In this document: positions 1 to 7,602 of the stretch, piece after piece
Position numbering within the stretch: position 1 is the first letter of the stretch
Layout of the letters: the number at the start of each line of letters is the position of its first letter
From: Lentzea tibetensis
GTDB taxonomy: Bacteria > Actinomycetota > Actinomycetes > Mycobacteriales > Pseudonocardiaceae
DNA length: 64,000 nt
Reading direction: 5' to 3'
NCBI RefSeq assembly: GCF_007845675.1
Contig: NZ_VOBR01000026.1
Location: 62,001 to 126,000 of the forward strand
Notes under the pieces: model-generated
Database searches by the model: none
What the model saw: the letters and a program-made list of their open reading frames with translations, nothing else
What the model was told of the DNA's origin: nothing
Made by a program: the position numbers and the translations under genes

Positions 1-2
1 CG

Positions 3-398
3 TACTGCCCACAGCAGCCGGGCCGGGTCCTCGACCGGCTTCGCGGCGAGGTGATCGGCCTGCTGCGTGACGAGATCACCCCCGAGGTCATCGCGGCAGG
101 GCTGCGGCAGTGGTCGGCCAAGACCCTGCCGGTGACGTTCCTGCCCGAGCTGGTCGGCGAGCTCATGCGCGCCGAGTCCGTGCCGGGCACGCCGCAGGAT
201 CGGCAGCGGGACCTGGCGGTGGTGCGCAACTTCGAGGCGATGCGCGCCGACGCCCTGGCTGAGGACGACACCACGCCGATCGGGCGGGCCGTGCGCGCCG
301 AGCTGCCCGCGCACACCGACGCCGCGACGCTGCAAGCGATCCTCGACCGCGCGCTGGCCGAGACCATCGCCGCCTCCGGGCTGGAGGTCGCGGCATGA
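3..398 (+). CDS. Phage replication-type protein, C-terminal part (truncated by window)
   Basis: The frame is open from the first bases, so the start lies upstream of the window. The visible 131 residues are acidic and helical, with a segment near ITPEVIAAGLRQWSAK that resembles the C-terminal region of helix-turn-helix replication initiators of actinophages. It overlaps the next gene by ATGA, so the two are translated together. The replication role is inferred from this resemblance and from its place at the head of the operon; the DNA-binding part itself is not visible. Confidence 0.55.
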   Translation, partial: YCPQQPGRVLDRLRGEVIGLLRDEITPEVIAAGLRQWSAKTLPVTFLPELVGELMRAESVPGTPQDRQRDLAVVRNFEAMRADALAEDDTTPIGRAVRAELPAHTDAATLQAILDRALAETIAASGLEVAA

Positions 399-997
399 GC
401 CCGCAGCCGCCGCTGACCCGCAGCGAGGTCCGCGGACTGCTGGCGCACTACCGCCTCGCTGGCGGGGACCAGGTCCCCGACGGCATGGTCACCGCCTGGC
501 TGCGGGACCTGCGCGGCTACAGCGCCGGGGAATGCCACGCCGCGCTGTCCTCGTTGCCGCCCAACAGGGTCACCCGCACCACGGCCGTCGAGATCACCCG
601 CCTGGTCGACCACGCCCGCTCGCACCCCGCAACCACCGGCACGCCCAGCTCCGCCCGCCCACCCGCGCCGCGCGACCAGGCCGCCGAGCAGGCCGCCGGA
701 GCCGCTGCAGGAGCGCGCGGCATCCGCGATGTCTACGAGGCGATGGGCTGGACCTGGAACCCCGAGCACGTGCTCGCCCGCTCGGTGCGCTGCCCGTTCT
801 GCCGCGCGCTGGCCGGTCAGGTCTGCGGCCCGCTGACCCGCAACCGCAACGGGAAGCGGGAGCTGCGCGACCCGATCACCCGGATGCACCCGTCCCGGCT
901 GGAAGCCGCTCGCGCCAAGCAGAAGCAGGCCGCCGAGGACCACACCACTCGCGGCCCGGCCGCGTCCGCCGCCGTCCCGCAAGGAGCCCACGCATGA
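395..997 (+). CDS. Phage protein with C-terminal zinc-finger-like motif
   Basis: This is a 200-residue protein. The N-terminal 60 residues (LTRSEVRGLLAHY onward) look like the small helical domain of phage helicase-loader or replisome-organiser proteins. A Pro/Ala-rich linker follows. Residues 130-170 hold CPFC, a further Cys-Gly-Pro and a His-Pro-x-Arg, the pattern of the short zinc finger common in actinophage DNA-binding proteins. It overlaps both neighbours by ATGA, so it sits in a translationally coupled replication operon. DNA binding is an inference from the Cys/His pattern. Confidence 0.6.
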   Translation: MSPQPPLTRSEVRGLLAHYRLAGGDQVPDGMVTAWLRDLRGYSAGECHAALSSLPPNRVTRTTAVEITRLVDHARSHPATTGTPSSARPPAPRDQAAEQAAGAAAGARGIRDVYEAMGWTWNPEHVLARSVRCPFCRALAGQVCGPLTRNRNGKRELRDPITRMHPSRLEAARAKQKQAAEDHTTRGPAASAAVPQGAHA

Positions 998-1707
998 TCG
1001 AGAACCCGCGTCCGGACCAGTCGGTCTCCGACCACGCCCGCCTGATGCTCGAAGTCGCCATCGACCAGCTCGTCCAGCCCGGCCACGTGCACGTCGAGCG
1101 CCAGGCCCCGGACGGCACCGCCCGCAACGAACTGGCCGAGGTGCTGCCGCTGCTCGACCAGGTCGCCGAGGCCGTGCACCCCGGCAGTGAACGCACCGGG
1201 AAGTCCGTGCACGGCTCACGCCCTCCGGCGTCGCTGGCGCCCCTCGCGCTGGTCTCCGAGATCCGCGGCGTGGTGCGGCAGGCGTGCCGTGGGCACGACC
1301 ACGACCAGCCCGGCGAGCTGCGCGAACGGCTGGCGTTGTGGGCCAGACACGCCGAGCAGTGGCAGCTCACCGCCTTCGACTACCTCGCCTGGGCCGCCGA
1401 CCGGGCCACCGAGTGGGTACGCGAAGCGAGGCTGCTGCTCGACCCGCCGCCGCGTTTCCCATTGCACGGCAAGGCTTGCCCGATGTGCCGGGCCACCGCC
1501 GTGCAGGTCTGGTCCGACGACGAGAACGACTACCTGCGCCGCCCCGCCCTCTCGATCGACCCCGAACGCGTCGAAGCGGTCTGCGCCGCCTGCGACGCAC
1601 GCTGGGGCATGGACGTGTGGGGGCAGCTCGCCGCCGCGATCGATCAGCAACACCGCGAAACCCTCACTGTGACCGAGATCACGGCCAGTGCGGGCGAAAA
1701 GAGTTGA
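994..1707 (+). CDS. Actinophage conserved protein with C-terminal Cys4 motif
   Basis: This 237-residue protein starts at the ATG overlapping the previous stop (ATGA). The open frame extends far upstream, but that part is out-of-phase overlap with the previous gene. It is rich in Trp and acidic residues. Near residue 155 there is CPMC, and about 30 residues later CAAC, a likely zinc ribbon. Such proteins are common beside phage replication genes, but I do not recognise a defined function. A strong hairpin at 1776-1818 closes the operon. Confidence 0.6.
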   Translation: MIENPRPDQSVSDHARLMLEVAIDQLVQPGHVHVERQAPDGTARNELAEVLPLLDQVAEAVHPGSERTGKSVHGSRPPASLAPLALVSEIRGVVRQACRGHDHDQPGELRERLALWARHAEQWQLTAFDYLAWAADRATEWVREARLLLDPPPRFPLHGKACPMCRATAVQVWSDDENDYLRRPALSIDPERVEAVCAACDARWGMDVWGQLAAAIDQQHRETLTVTEITASAGEKS

Positions 1708-1775
1708 CCTTCAGTCGCTTTAGCAGGCACTATGACAGGGCTGGGTACACGTATGCCCAGACCCCCCAACCTCTC

Positions 1776-1818
1776 GACGAAGCCCGCCACACCTCTCCCC
1801 GGTGTGGCGGGCTTCGTC
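1776..1818. terminator. Strong bidirectional hairpin terminator
   Basis: Perfect 18-bp inverted repeat (1776-1793 with 1801-1818) around a 7-base loop, followed by GTTTCT. It lies between the end of the replication operon (plus strand, 1707) and the end of the minus-strand gene at 1951, so it can stop transcription from both sides. Confidence 0.8.
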
Positions 1819-1950
1819 GTTTCTGCGGGGTCCCAGAACACGAAGGCCGCGCCACCCGCCACCTGGCACGGTCTTCGTCCCCGCGGGCGGCGGCACACCG
1901 CAGCACGGCGCCCCACTGCCGAGCGCGACGCCGCCGCCCGCGACTCCACA

Positions 1951-2286
1951 TCAGAACGGTGGCTCGACCTCCTTCGGCCCGCGCTTGCGCACAGCCTCGG
2001 CCGGGACGAAGTGGCGCACCGGTTCGGACCTGAGGCCCACGATGGGGACGGCATAGGTCACCAACCCGACCCACGCCCCGTTCCCGAACCGCACCCACTT
2101 GGACAGCTCGCCGATCACCAACCCGTCGGGCTTCATCGCCCGCTCCCGAACCCGCGCAGGCGGCAACGGTGACGGCGACACGCCAGGCACGTGCTTGTAG
2201 ACCAGCGCGAGGTCGACCCACACCGGCTGAGGTTGCTCCAGCTCGCGCAGCAGCGGCGACGGCGGATCGTCCACGTGACCGAACAT
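1951..2286 (-). CDS. Phage protein of unknown function, antisense to its neighbours
   Basis: 111 residues, starting at the ATG at 2286. The longer open frame above it is Arg-rich and looks non-coding, whereas from this ATG the third codon positions are almost all G/C and the protein reads naturally (MFGHVDDPPSP to KEVEPPF). It has a hydrophobic stretch near VGLVTYAVPIVGL and a basic C-terminus. The AGGA before the ATG is weak. It is transcribed against the replication operon, ending at the shared hairpin. I do not recognise a family. Confidence 0.6.
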   Translation of the reverse strand: MFGHVDDPPSPLLRELEQPQPVWVDLALVYKHVPGVSPSPLPPARVRERAMKPDGLVIGELSKWVRFGNGAWVGLVTYAVPIVGLRSEPVRHFVPAEAVRKRGPKEVEPPF

Positions 2287-2667
2287 GTGTTCGATCCTGC
2301 GTCCGCAGGCCGCCGCCGCGCAACCTCCACCACAGAGCCGGTCACCGCCGTGACGCCCTGTCCGCTGCACGCTTGCCCGGCCTCGCCGTGCCATGCGCAA
2401 GGCCGCCGCCTGCCGAACCGCTCGAACAAGCCCGCGGGAGCGGCCAGCCCGCACCAGCCCAGTTCGCCGGCCTCGACCGAAGCACCTTCGCAGCCTGCGC
2501 CCACCCCTTTCCCTTTCGCTGAAATACATTCCAGAAAGGCGCGCTTGAATTACAAAAAGGCCGGACATTCAGCTTGCAAATGACCGGTGACATTGGGATG
2601 ATTGAGGGGAATCAGAAAGCCACCTGGGGTGCTGATAACACTCCAGGGGCAGGCTGAAAGGACCCGA
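2287..2667. other. Divergent intergenic region with short leader frame
   Basis: This separates the minus-strand gene at 1951-2286 from the plus-strand gene at 2668. About 2519-2600 is clearly AT-richer than its surroundings and probably carries promoters in both directions, although no clean -35/-10 pair could be fixed. A 19-codon open frame starts at ATG 2598 and stops at 2656, exactly where the AAAGGA ribosome-binding site of the next gene begins. It could be a leader peptide, but its own ribosome-binding site is poor. Confidence 0.3.
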
Positions 2668-3156
2668 GTGTTCTCCTTTGGCAAAGACAAGTCACTGCCC
2701 CCTGAAGGTGTGCAGATTGGTTCCCGTTTCTGGGAGACCCGGCATATCTCACCAGGGCCGAAACTGGCCGCTCATCTCATCCCTGAGATCAAAGAAGAGC
2801 TGATGGTGGATGTTGCCGTCACCACCTACAGGGGCGCTGGTGGCAGGTGGTGGCTGGAGTTCGATGTCCGGTGCCCCGAGCTGCTTGTGACCAGCGGTTA
2901 CGACGGTGCTGAGGTGGATCTTCAGCTCGACGTGGAGGATTTCGTCAACAGCTTCAACTGGATGGTTGATGACTCAGGGGGCTACTTCTACACCCACATC
3001 ACCACTCGCCAGCCTTGGGAAAGCGAGCGCTGGAACTTCAAGTGGGGCACTGTGGAAGACCGAAGCAAGCTCTCGTGGAGGATTCCCAATCGAGTGGCCA
3101 GGCTTCGCAACATGGTTCTTCGCAGCAGGCCTGCCAAGTGGTTTGTGATGCTGTGA
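2668..3156 (+). CDS. Phage accessory protein of unknown function
   Basis: 162 residues from the GTG at 2668, chosen because AAAGGA lies five bases upstream; a TTG at 2602 would add 22 residues but has no such site. Composition is unlike the GC-rich structural genes, with more A/T in third positions and many Trp, Tyr and Phe residues. No signal peptide or membrane span is visible. A 13-bp hairpin follows directly, so it stands as a single-gene cassette. The different base usage suggests later acquisition. Confidence 0.6.
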   Translation: MFSFGKDKSLPPEGVQIGSRFWETRHISPGPKLAAHLIPEIKEELMVDVAVTTYRGAGGRWWLEFDVRCPELLVTSGYDGAEVDLQLDVEDFVNSFNWMVDDSGGYFYTHITTRQPWESERWNFKWGTVEDRSKLSWRIPNRVARLRNMVLRSRPAKWFVML

Positions 3157-3164
3157 TCTGCTGA

Positions 3165-3198
3165 CCGGGGTTTCAGGGGCCGACTCCTGAAACCCCGG
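3165..3198. terminator. Hairpin terminator
   Basis: Perfect 13-bp inverted repeat, 3165-3177 with 3186-3198, around an 8-base loop and nine bases after the stop codon of the preceding cassette. There is no long T run, as is usual for actinobacterial terminators. Confidence 0.65.
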
Positions 3199-3362
3199 CA
3201 CCCGTTCATTTCCCTGGCCATGCCGGGGTGTCTCCCCTTTTGCTTCCGGGCTTTTGGCTACCCGAAGACGAGGGTGCCTCGGCGGCTGCTGATAACAGCC
3301 CCGAGGCGTGGCCGGTGCCCGTCGGAGCGGACCCGTTAGACGGACTCCGAGAGGAACCGAAC

Positions 3363-3737
3363 GTGACCAATGCTAGCCCACCCGATGAGAAGCCGATGAG
3401 TCCCGAGGAGGCGTTCGGGCAGTACCTGGAGGCGATGTCGCTGCGCGACCGCACTCGCGCGGAGAAGCTGGACAGCCTCTACCGCAGGCTGGCCGCCAAC
3501 GTCGACGTGATGCGCCTGCTGCACTTCGTACACCTCAACCTCGGGCCGATCGTGCTCCGTGACCACGTCAACCCGGAGGCACACCTGGAGGCCCGCGCCC
3601 GTGGCTGGATCGAAGGTTCCGCTCCCCGGCTCACGCAGGACGGCCTGAACGCCTGGCTCGACTGGGTCGAGGAGATCACCCCGCACACCCGCCTTGCCCC
3701 GTTCCAGGAGCTGTGGAGGGTGGCGACGGGATGGTGA
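3363..3737 (+). CDS. Phage protein of unknown function
   Basis: 124 residues, starting at GTG 3363 with GAGAGGAA six bases upstream. The frame is open further upstream, but that segment would place this site inside the coding region. The protein is helical and charged, with no cysteine cluster or membrane span. Its stop overlaps the ATG of the next gene, so the three genes 3363-4665 form one coupled operon ended by the hairpin at 4671. Confidence 0.6.
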   Translation: MTNASPPDEKPMSPEEAFGQYLEAMSLRDRTRAEKLDSLYRRLAANVDVMRLLHFVHLNLGPIVLRDHVNPEAHLEARARGWIEGSAPRLTQDGLNAWLDWVEEITPHTRLAPFQELWRVATGW

Positions 3738-4231
3738 GGAAGCAAGGGGCGCGCGCCAACGCGCGCCCCGCGCCATGTGCCCGATGCGGAAAGACCGTCC
3801 CCGCAGGCGAAGGGATCGTGTCGTTCGGCCGGGACGGAGCGACCGTCAAACATCCGCGTCCACAGTGGATCGGCTCGCTGATCAGTGGCAGCTGGGCGGG
3901 TGGCTGCCCAACCGATCAGGTCGCCGTCGCAGACCCCATGGCCGAGCTGCTGGGCGAGCTGCTGCGCAACAGCCAGCTGCACCGCGTGTTGTGGGTCGTG
4001 GCCTCCGGCCGCAACCGGTACGACGACCTGATCCTGTTCTGCGACGCCAACGCCGTCGAGCAGGCCATCACCAGCGCGCTGATCGTCGAACCGCTCGACG
4101 ACGACCTGCTCCCGCCCTACCACCTCACCGACGCAGGACGGAACCTGATCACCAGGTGGCGCAGAGAAGTCCAAGCGCGCCTTGACACAGAGGGCTTCCG
4201 GGCCGTCTGGGAGGCGGTGACAGCAGGATGA
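3731..4231 (+). CDS. Phage protein, first member of a tandem paralogous pair
   Basis: 166 residues from ATG 3731 (GGAGGG upstream). The N-terminal 60 residues contain CARCGK and a further Cys, a small zinc-binding-type knuckle. The C-terminal half is clearly related to the next gene: VLWVVASGRNR matches VLWLVATGINR, a shared TDAGR motif follows, and both end in WEAVT. Overlaps on both sides (ATGA type) show translational coupling. Function unknown; the Cys-containing N-terminus is absent from the paralogue, so the shared domain is the C-terminal one. Confidence 0.6.
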   Translation: MVRKQGARANARPAPCARCGKTVPAGEGIVSFGRDGATVKHPRPQWIGSLISGSWAGGCPTDQVAVADPMAELLGELLRNSQLHRVLWVVASGRNRYDDLILFCDANAVEQAITSALIVEPLDDDLLPPYHLTDAGRNLITRWRREVQARLDTEGFRAVWEAVTAG

Positions 4232-4665
4232 CCAACGTCCCAAGGCCCGTGGCGGCCGAGGAACCTTGCCCGCTGAGCGGACGCCGTCAGGCCGCTGCGG
4301 CACTCAGCAACTCGCTCGCGCAGTTCGCCGAACTGGTCGAGCTGTACGAGGCCAAACCGGAGAAGCACGCGGCCACGCGGGTCCGACTGTTCGGCCTGCT
4401 CAGCGTCGGCAGCCGCGTGTACCGGGTGCTGTGGCTGGTCGCGACCGGGATCAACCGGCCGTTCCTGCTGGAGTGGCACGCCGAGCCCTGCGCGCTGGAA
4501 CTGGCGATCGACGCCAGGCTGGTGGCCGCGCCGCTGTCCGAGGAATTTCCCTACCTGATCACCGACGCGGGCCGTCACACCATCAACTGGTGGTACCAGC
4601 TGATCAGCCCACGCCGCGAGCACCGCGACTTCAAACCGTTCTGGGAGGCGGTCACCCTGCGGTGA
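4228..4665 (+). CDS. Phage protein, second member of a tandem paralogous pair
   Basis: 145 residues, ATG overlapping the previous stop. About 100 C-terminal residues share spacing and motifs with the preceding gene (VLW-VATG, TDAGR, FWEAVT), so the pair arose by duplication. It lacks the CARC knuckle of its neighbour. A 13-bp hairpin begins six bases after its stop and closes the operon. No function can be assigned. Confidence 0.6.
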   Translation: MTNVPRPVAAEEPCPLSGRRQAAAALSNSLAQFAELVELYEAKPEKHAATRVRLFGLLSVGSRVYRVLWLVATGINRPFLLEWHAEPCALELAIDARLVAAPLSEEFPYLITDAGRHTINWWYQLISPRREHRDFKPFWEAVTLR

Positions 4666-4670
4666 CCCTG

Positions 4671-4701
4671 CCGCTCGGCGGCGCGCGTCGCCGCCGAGCG
4701 G
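4671..4701. terminator. Hairpin terminator
   Basis: Perfect 13-bp GC-rich inverted repeat, 4671-4683 with 4689-4701, five-base loop, directly after the tandem paralogue pair. Confidence 0.65.
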
Positions 4702-4741
4702 TCCCACAGCTCTTGTTGCTGCCACACAAGGGGAATCGCTC

Positions 4742-5038
4742 ATGCGACCAGGCGAGAACGAGCAGGACCGCGAACCGCGGGGCCACAACAGCGGCTCGAT
4801 TCCCTCCGACACCGCGCGATCCGCGCCGACACCCGAGGAGGCGCGCGAGCTGCTGTACCGGCGGTACTTCGGGACGGGCGCGCTGCATCGGTGGCGCGAG
4901 CCGGGCACTGAACAGGGCCGCGCCCGGATGGACGCGGACGTGCTGCGCCTGCTGGAGATGACCTCCGCGGACCTCTACTGCGACGGCGACGCGGTCGCGG
5001 CGCTGCTGGAGATCGGCGACTTCCAGGAGTGGACCTGA
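4742..5038 (+). CDS. Small acidic phage protein
   Basis: 98 residues from ATG 4742, with GGGGAA nine bases upstream. The first 30 residues are polar and probably disordered; the rest is an acidic helical region (EEARELLYRRYFG and following). No recognised family. It is a single-gene cassette with a hairpin on each side (4671 and 5130). Confidence 0.5.
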   Translation: MRPGENEQDREPRGHNSGSIPSDTARSAPTPEEARELLYRRYFGTGALHRWREPGTEQGRARMDADVLRLLEMTSADLYCDGDAVAALLEIGDFQEWT

Positions 5039-5129
5039 TCAGCACAGGGTCGCTCGACGGCCTGCGGGGCGATCGGGCAAGATGCTGCACGTCCTGTGGT
5101 TTTGGTTGACGCTAGATCACGTCGGACGG

Positions 5130-5163
5130 AAAAGGCTCGCAGCTTCACGCCGCGAGCCTTTTT
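5130..5163 (+). terminator. Rho-independent terminator with T run
   Basis: An 11-bp stem (5130-5140 with 5152-5162) is followed by T residues, the most classical intrinsic terminator in the prophage. It isolates the cassette at 4742 from the DUF932 operon. Confidence 0.75.
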
Positions 5164-5248
5164 CCATTTCACGCATGATCGCTTTCAATCGGCAAAACCG
5201 CACGTTAACCCATGCGGAGTCACTTTCGCAGAATTCTTTGAATCCGGT

Positions 5249-5276
5249 TTGACAAGATTACCGACACCGGTAATGT
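5249..5276 (+). promoter_or_regulatory. Promoter with embedded dyad operator for the DUF932 operon
   Basis: TTGACA at 5249-5254 and TAATGT at 5271-5276 are separated by 16 bases. Between and overlapping them lies a dyad, ATTACCG-ACAC-CGGTAAT (5257-5274). This is the layout of a sigma70-type promoter closed by a repressor. It lies about 75 bases ahead of the start at 5351. No second copy of the dyad was noticed in the window, so the cognate repressor may be encoded further left. Confidence 0.6.
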
Positions 5277-5350
5277 CTGTGGTGTCAACCAAAACCGCAA
5301 ACACCGCACAGGGGCTACCCGTGCCGTGTACCGGACAAAGGATTCACACA

Positions 5351-6511
5351 ATGGCTCATGAACTTGAGCAGCACAGTGATGGCCGCACCGCTTTTGTGGC
5401 CGGTAGGAACATAGCCGCTTGGCACCGACTGGGGACCGTGAAGCCCGGAAAGCTCACCGTGGATGAGGTGATGACCGATGGCCTGCTGGGTGGCTGGGAT
5501 GTCCGCACCGAGCCCCTGCTGGCCAGCATTCCGGGCAAGCGTTGCATCGAGTGCGCCGCGAGCCTCAACACCCAACACGAGGACGTGTGCGGCACCGGGG
5601 ATGAGGCCGAGGCCGAGGCCCGCCAGGAGGCCGGGGCGGAGGACTTCGACGCGGACAACCAGGGCCGCAACCCGTACCGCCTGGTGGTGCCGGATGATGC
5701 CGCCTTCCCCATGCCGATTCCGGGGCACTTCACCACCATCCGCAACCACCCGATCACCGGTGATCCGGAACCGCTGGGAGTGGTGCAGGGTGGCTACAAG
5801 CCGATCCAGAACGAGGAACTGGCGGAAATACTCTCCGCCATTGTGGATGAGACCGGGGCAGTGTTTGACACCGCCGGTTCTCTCCGGGGTGGCCGTGAGG
5901 TGTTCATGTCCCTCCAGTTGCCCGAAGGTATCCAGGTGGGTGGGTGTGATGCCCACAATCTGAACCTGGTGGGTCTCAACTCCCATGATGGTTCCAGGGC
6001 ACTAGAAGGATTGATCACCTTTGTCCGGGTGGTATGTGCCAACACTCAGCACATGGCCCGACAGAACTTCACCACCCGGTTCAGCATCCGCCATGTGTCC
6101 GGGGCCAAAAACCGCATTGCCGAGGCCCGTGCACAACTGAAGCTCACCTTCAAGGCCTCTGAAGAGTTCCAGAAGGAAGCCGAAAAGCTCATCCGGGAAA
6201 AACTGACCGTGGATGAGTTCCAAAAGGTCTGTGAGGAGATCTGGCCCCGTACCGGGGACATGGGGACCGCCGCCCTGCATGAGCACCACCGCCGGGGGAC
6301 TCACCTGGTGAAGCTGTTCAAGGAGGCCGATACCCAGGAGAACATCCGGGGTACCCGGTGGGCCGGTGTCCAGGCGATCGGTGAGTACGTGGACCACTTC
6401 ATCCCGGTCCGCACCAAGAAGGATGAGGCTGTGGCCCGTGCCGACCGTGCCCTGTTTGGCAAGGGCTCCCAGATCAAGGCCAAGGCCTTCCAGCTCTTGC
6501 AGGTGGGGTGA
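5351..6511 (+). CDS. DUF932 / TIGR03299 phage-plasmid family protein
   Basis: 386 residues from ATG 5351 (AAAGGA eight bases upstream). The N-terminus, MAHELEQHSDGR followed by AWHRLGT, is the signature of the TIGR03299 phage/plasmid-like family (DUF932), widespread in actinophages and of unproven biochemical role. The conserved core FTTIRNHP-GVVQGGYKPIQNEE is present. A segment near residues 60-115 with CIEC and an acidic run is extra compared with short family members. It begins an operon with the 51-residue gene behind the operator-bearing promoter at 5249. Base usage is less G/C-saturated than the structural genes. Confidence 0.85.
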   Translation: MAHELEQHSDGRTAFVAGRNIAAWHRLGTVKPGKLTVDEVMTDGLLGGWDVRTEPLLASIPGKRCIECAASLNTQHEDVCGTGDEAEAEARQEAGAEDFDADNQGRNPYRLVVPDDAAFPMPIPGHFTTIRNHPITGDPEPLGVVQGGYKPIQNEELAEILSAIVDETGAVFDTAGSLRGGREVFMSLQLPEGIQVGGCDAHNLNLVGLNSHDGSRALEGLITFVRVVCANTQHMARQNFTTRFSIRHVSGAKNRIAEARAQLKLTFKASEEFQKEAEKLIREKLTVDEFQKVCEEIWPRTGDMGTAALHEHHRRGTHLVKLFKEADTQENIRGTRWAGVQAIGEYVDHFIPVRTKKDEAVARADRALFGKGSQIKAKAFQLLQVG

Positions 6512-6514
6512 CCG

Positions 6515-6670
6515 ATGGACCCGAACACCACCTTGCAGACCATCCGTGAGCTTCTGGAGTCCGTAGAGGCCGAGCTGCCCGTGGAAGGTGAAGACCTGGC
6601 AACCGAAGTGAGCAACCTCGTGGAGTGGCTGGACAAGGGTGGATTCCCGCCCGCCTGCTGGCAGAGGTGA
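6515..6670 (+). CDS. 51-residue actinophage protein
   Basis: ATG at 6515, three bases after the DUF932 stop, with AGGTGGGG just upstream inside the preceding gene. Acidic, helical, ending LVEWLDKGGFPPACWQR; this ending is a recurrent motif of tiny proteins in actinophages. Codon use matches the preceding gene. No known function. A 12-bp hairpin follows. Confidence 0.65.
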   Translation: MDPNTTLQTIRELLESVEAELPVEGEDLATEVSNLVEWLDKGGFPPACWQR

Positions 6671-6696
6671 CCAGCCCGAAACCCCGTTTCACCGGT

Positions 6697-6726
6697 ACCC
6701 CGGCACACACCCCCGTGTGCCGGGGT
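6697..6726. terminator. Hairpin between DUF932 operon and HNH gene
   Basis: Perfect 12-bp inverted repeat, 6697-6708 with 6715-6726, six-base loop. It lies in the gap ahead of the HNH gene and continues the pattern of a hairpin after each left-arm cassette. Confidence 0.55.
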
Positions 6727-6752
6727 GCTGGCTGTTGCACCTGGAGGCCAGC

Positions 6753-7151
6753 GTGCCGACTCGTGCCGAACGCCCCTGCACCACCCCCGGTTGCCCCGAG
6801 CTCACCCGCCGGGGCGGCCGGTGCGACAGGTGTCGCAGCCGTACCGACCTCAGCCGGGGCACGGTCACTGAACGGGGTTACACCGGCCTGCACCGGTCCC
6901 GCTTCCGTGCGGGCGTGCTGGCCGCGCACCCGGTGTGCCGCTGTGCCCTCACCGTGTGCCCGCACCACCATGCCGGGCCGTGCCCCCGCCGGTCCGTGGT
7001 GGCCGATCACTGGCCACTCACCCGCAGACAGCTTGTGGCACAAGGGAAAGACCCCGATAACCCGAGCCATGGCCGGGGCCTGTGCCCCTCCTGCCATGGC
7101 CGCAACACCGCCACTGATCCCCGGACAAGGGGAGGATGGAACACCCCGTGA
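6753..7151 (+). CDS. HNH endonuclease
   Basis: 132 residues from GTG 6753 with GGAGG five bases upstream. An N-terminal Cys4 knuckle (CTTPGCPEL to CDRC) is followed by the nuclease core: VVADHWPL (first His), the NPSHGRGLCPSCH segment with the conserved Asn and last His, and paired cysteines for the structural zinc. Such HNH proteins sit next to terminase genes in many cos-type phages and assist genome cutting at packaging. Here it lies about 2 kb ahead of the terminase, with the ATP-pyrophosphatase locus in between, so a homing-type role is also possible. Confidence 0.85.
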   Translation: MPTRAERPCTTPGCPELTRRGGRCDRCRSRTDLSRGTVTERGYTGLHRSRFRAGVLAAHPVCRCALTVCPHHHAGPCPRRSVVADHWPLTRRQLVAQGKDPDNPSHGRGLCPSCHGRNTATDPRTRGGWNTP

Positions 7152-7297
7152 GAGCCGTTCTCAGAGCCGGGCCGGTGCCGCAGGCACCGACCGGCCGCAG
7201 GCCACGGCCGCCGACCGCGCCCGTCCCGCGCCGCCCAGGGGAGGGCCCCCTCCGGCCGCGCCGGGCGAACCCGCCACTGAGGGCCAGATGTCTGGGG

Positions 7298-7543
7298 TCA
7301 GGTTTCCGAAACCGCGTCCCGCACGTCGGGCTCGGCGCGCTTGCGCTCGATCGCCTTGGCCGCTCCGACATCGCTCATGTACGCGTGCGCGCCGATCTGC
7401 CGCGCCGAGACGCCGAGGCTCTTTGCCTTGAGCATCAAGGCTTCCTTGCGTTCCCGCCATGCGGCTTCCTGGCCCGCGGCTTCGGTCAGCTCGGTGAGCA
7501 CCTGGGCGCGTGCACGGTCGGCCTGCTCGATCACGTCCCCCAT
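7298..7543 (-). CDS. Putative small helix-turn-helix repressor, antisense
   Basis: 81 residues on the minus strand. The first 45 residues are a charged helix (VIEQADRARAQVLTEL). The segment LGVSARQIGAHAYMSDVGAAK has the spacing of a helix-turn-helix that reads SxxxIGxxAxxSxxxxxK. Its ATG is four bases from a 23-bp near-perfect palindrome, which suggests autoregulation. It lies between the HNH gene and the ATP-pyrophosphatase gene, which are on the other strand. The DNA-binding role is inferred from the motif and the palindrome; homologues are not recalled. Confidence 0.6.
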   Translation of the reverse strand: MGDVIEQADRARAQVLTELTEAAGQEAAWRERKEALMLKAKSLGVSARQIGAHAYMSDVGAAKAIERKRAEPDVRDAVSET

Positions 7544-7547
7544 GATC

Positions 7548-7570
7548 GGATGCTAACTCAGTTCGCATCC
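7548..7570. promoter_or_regulatory. 23-bp palindromic operator candidate
   Basis: The arms pair over 23 bases with a single mismatched pair: GGATGC at one end matches GCATCC at the other, with TAACT-C-AGTTC in the middle. It lies directly upstream of the minus-strand 81-residue gene and 33 bases ahead of the plus-strand gene at 7603, so one bound dimer could control both directions. Confidence 0.6.
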
Positions 7571-7602
7571 ACGAACCCTGTTTGCGCGCGGGTGGTGGTC
7601 GC

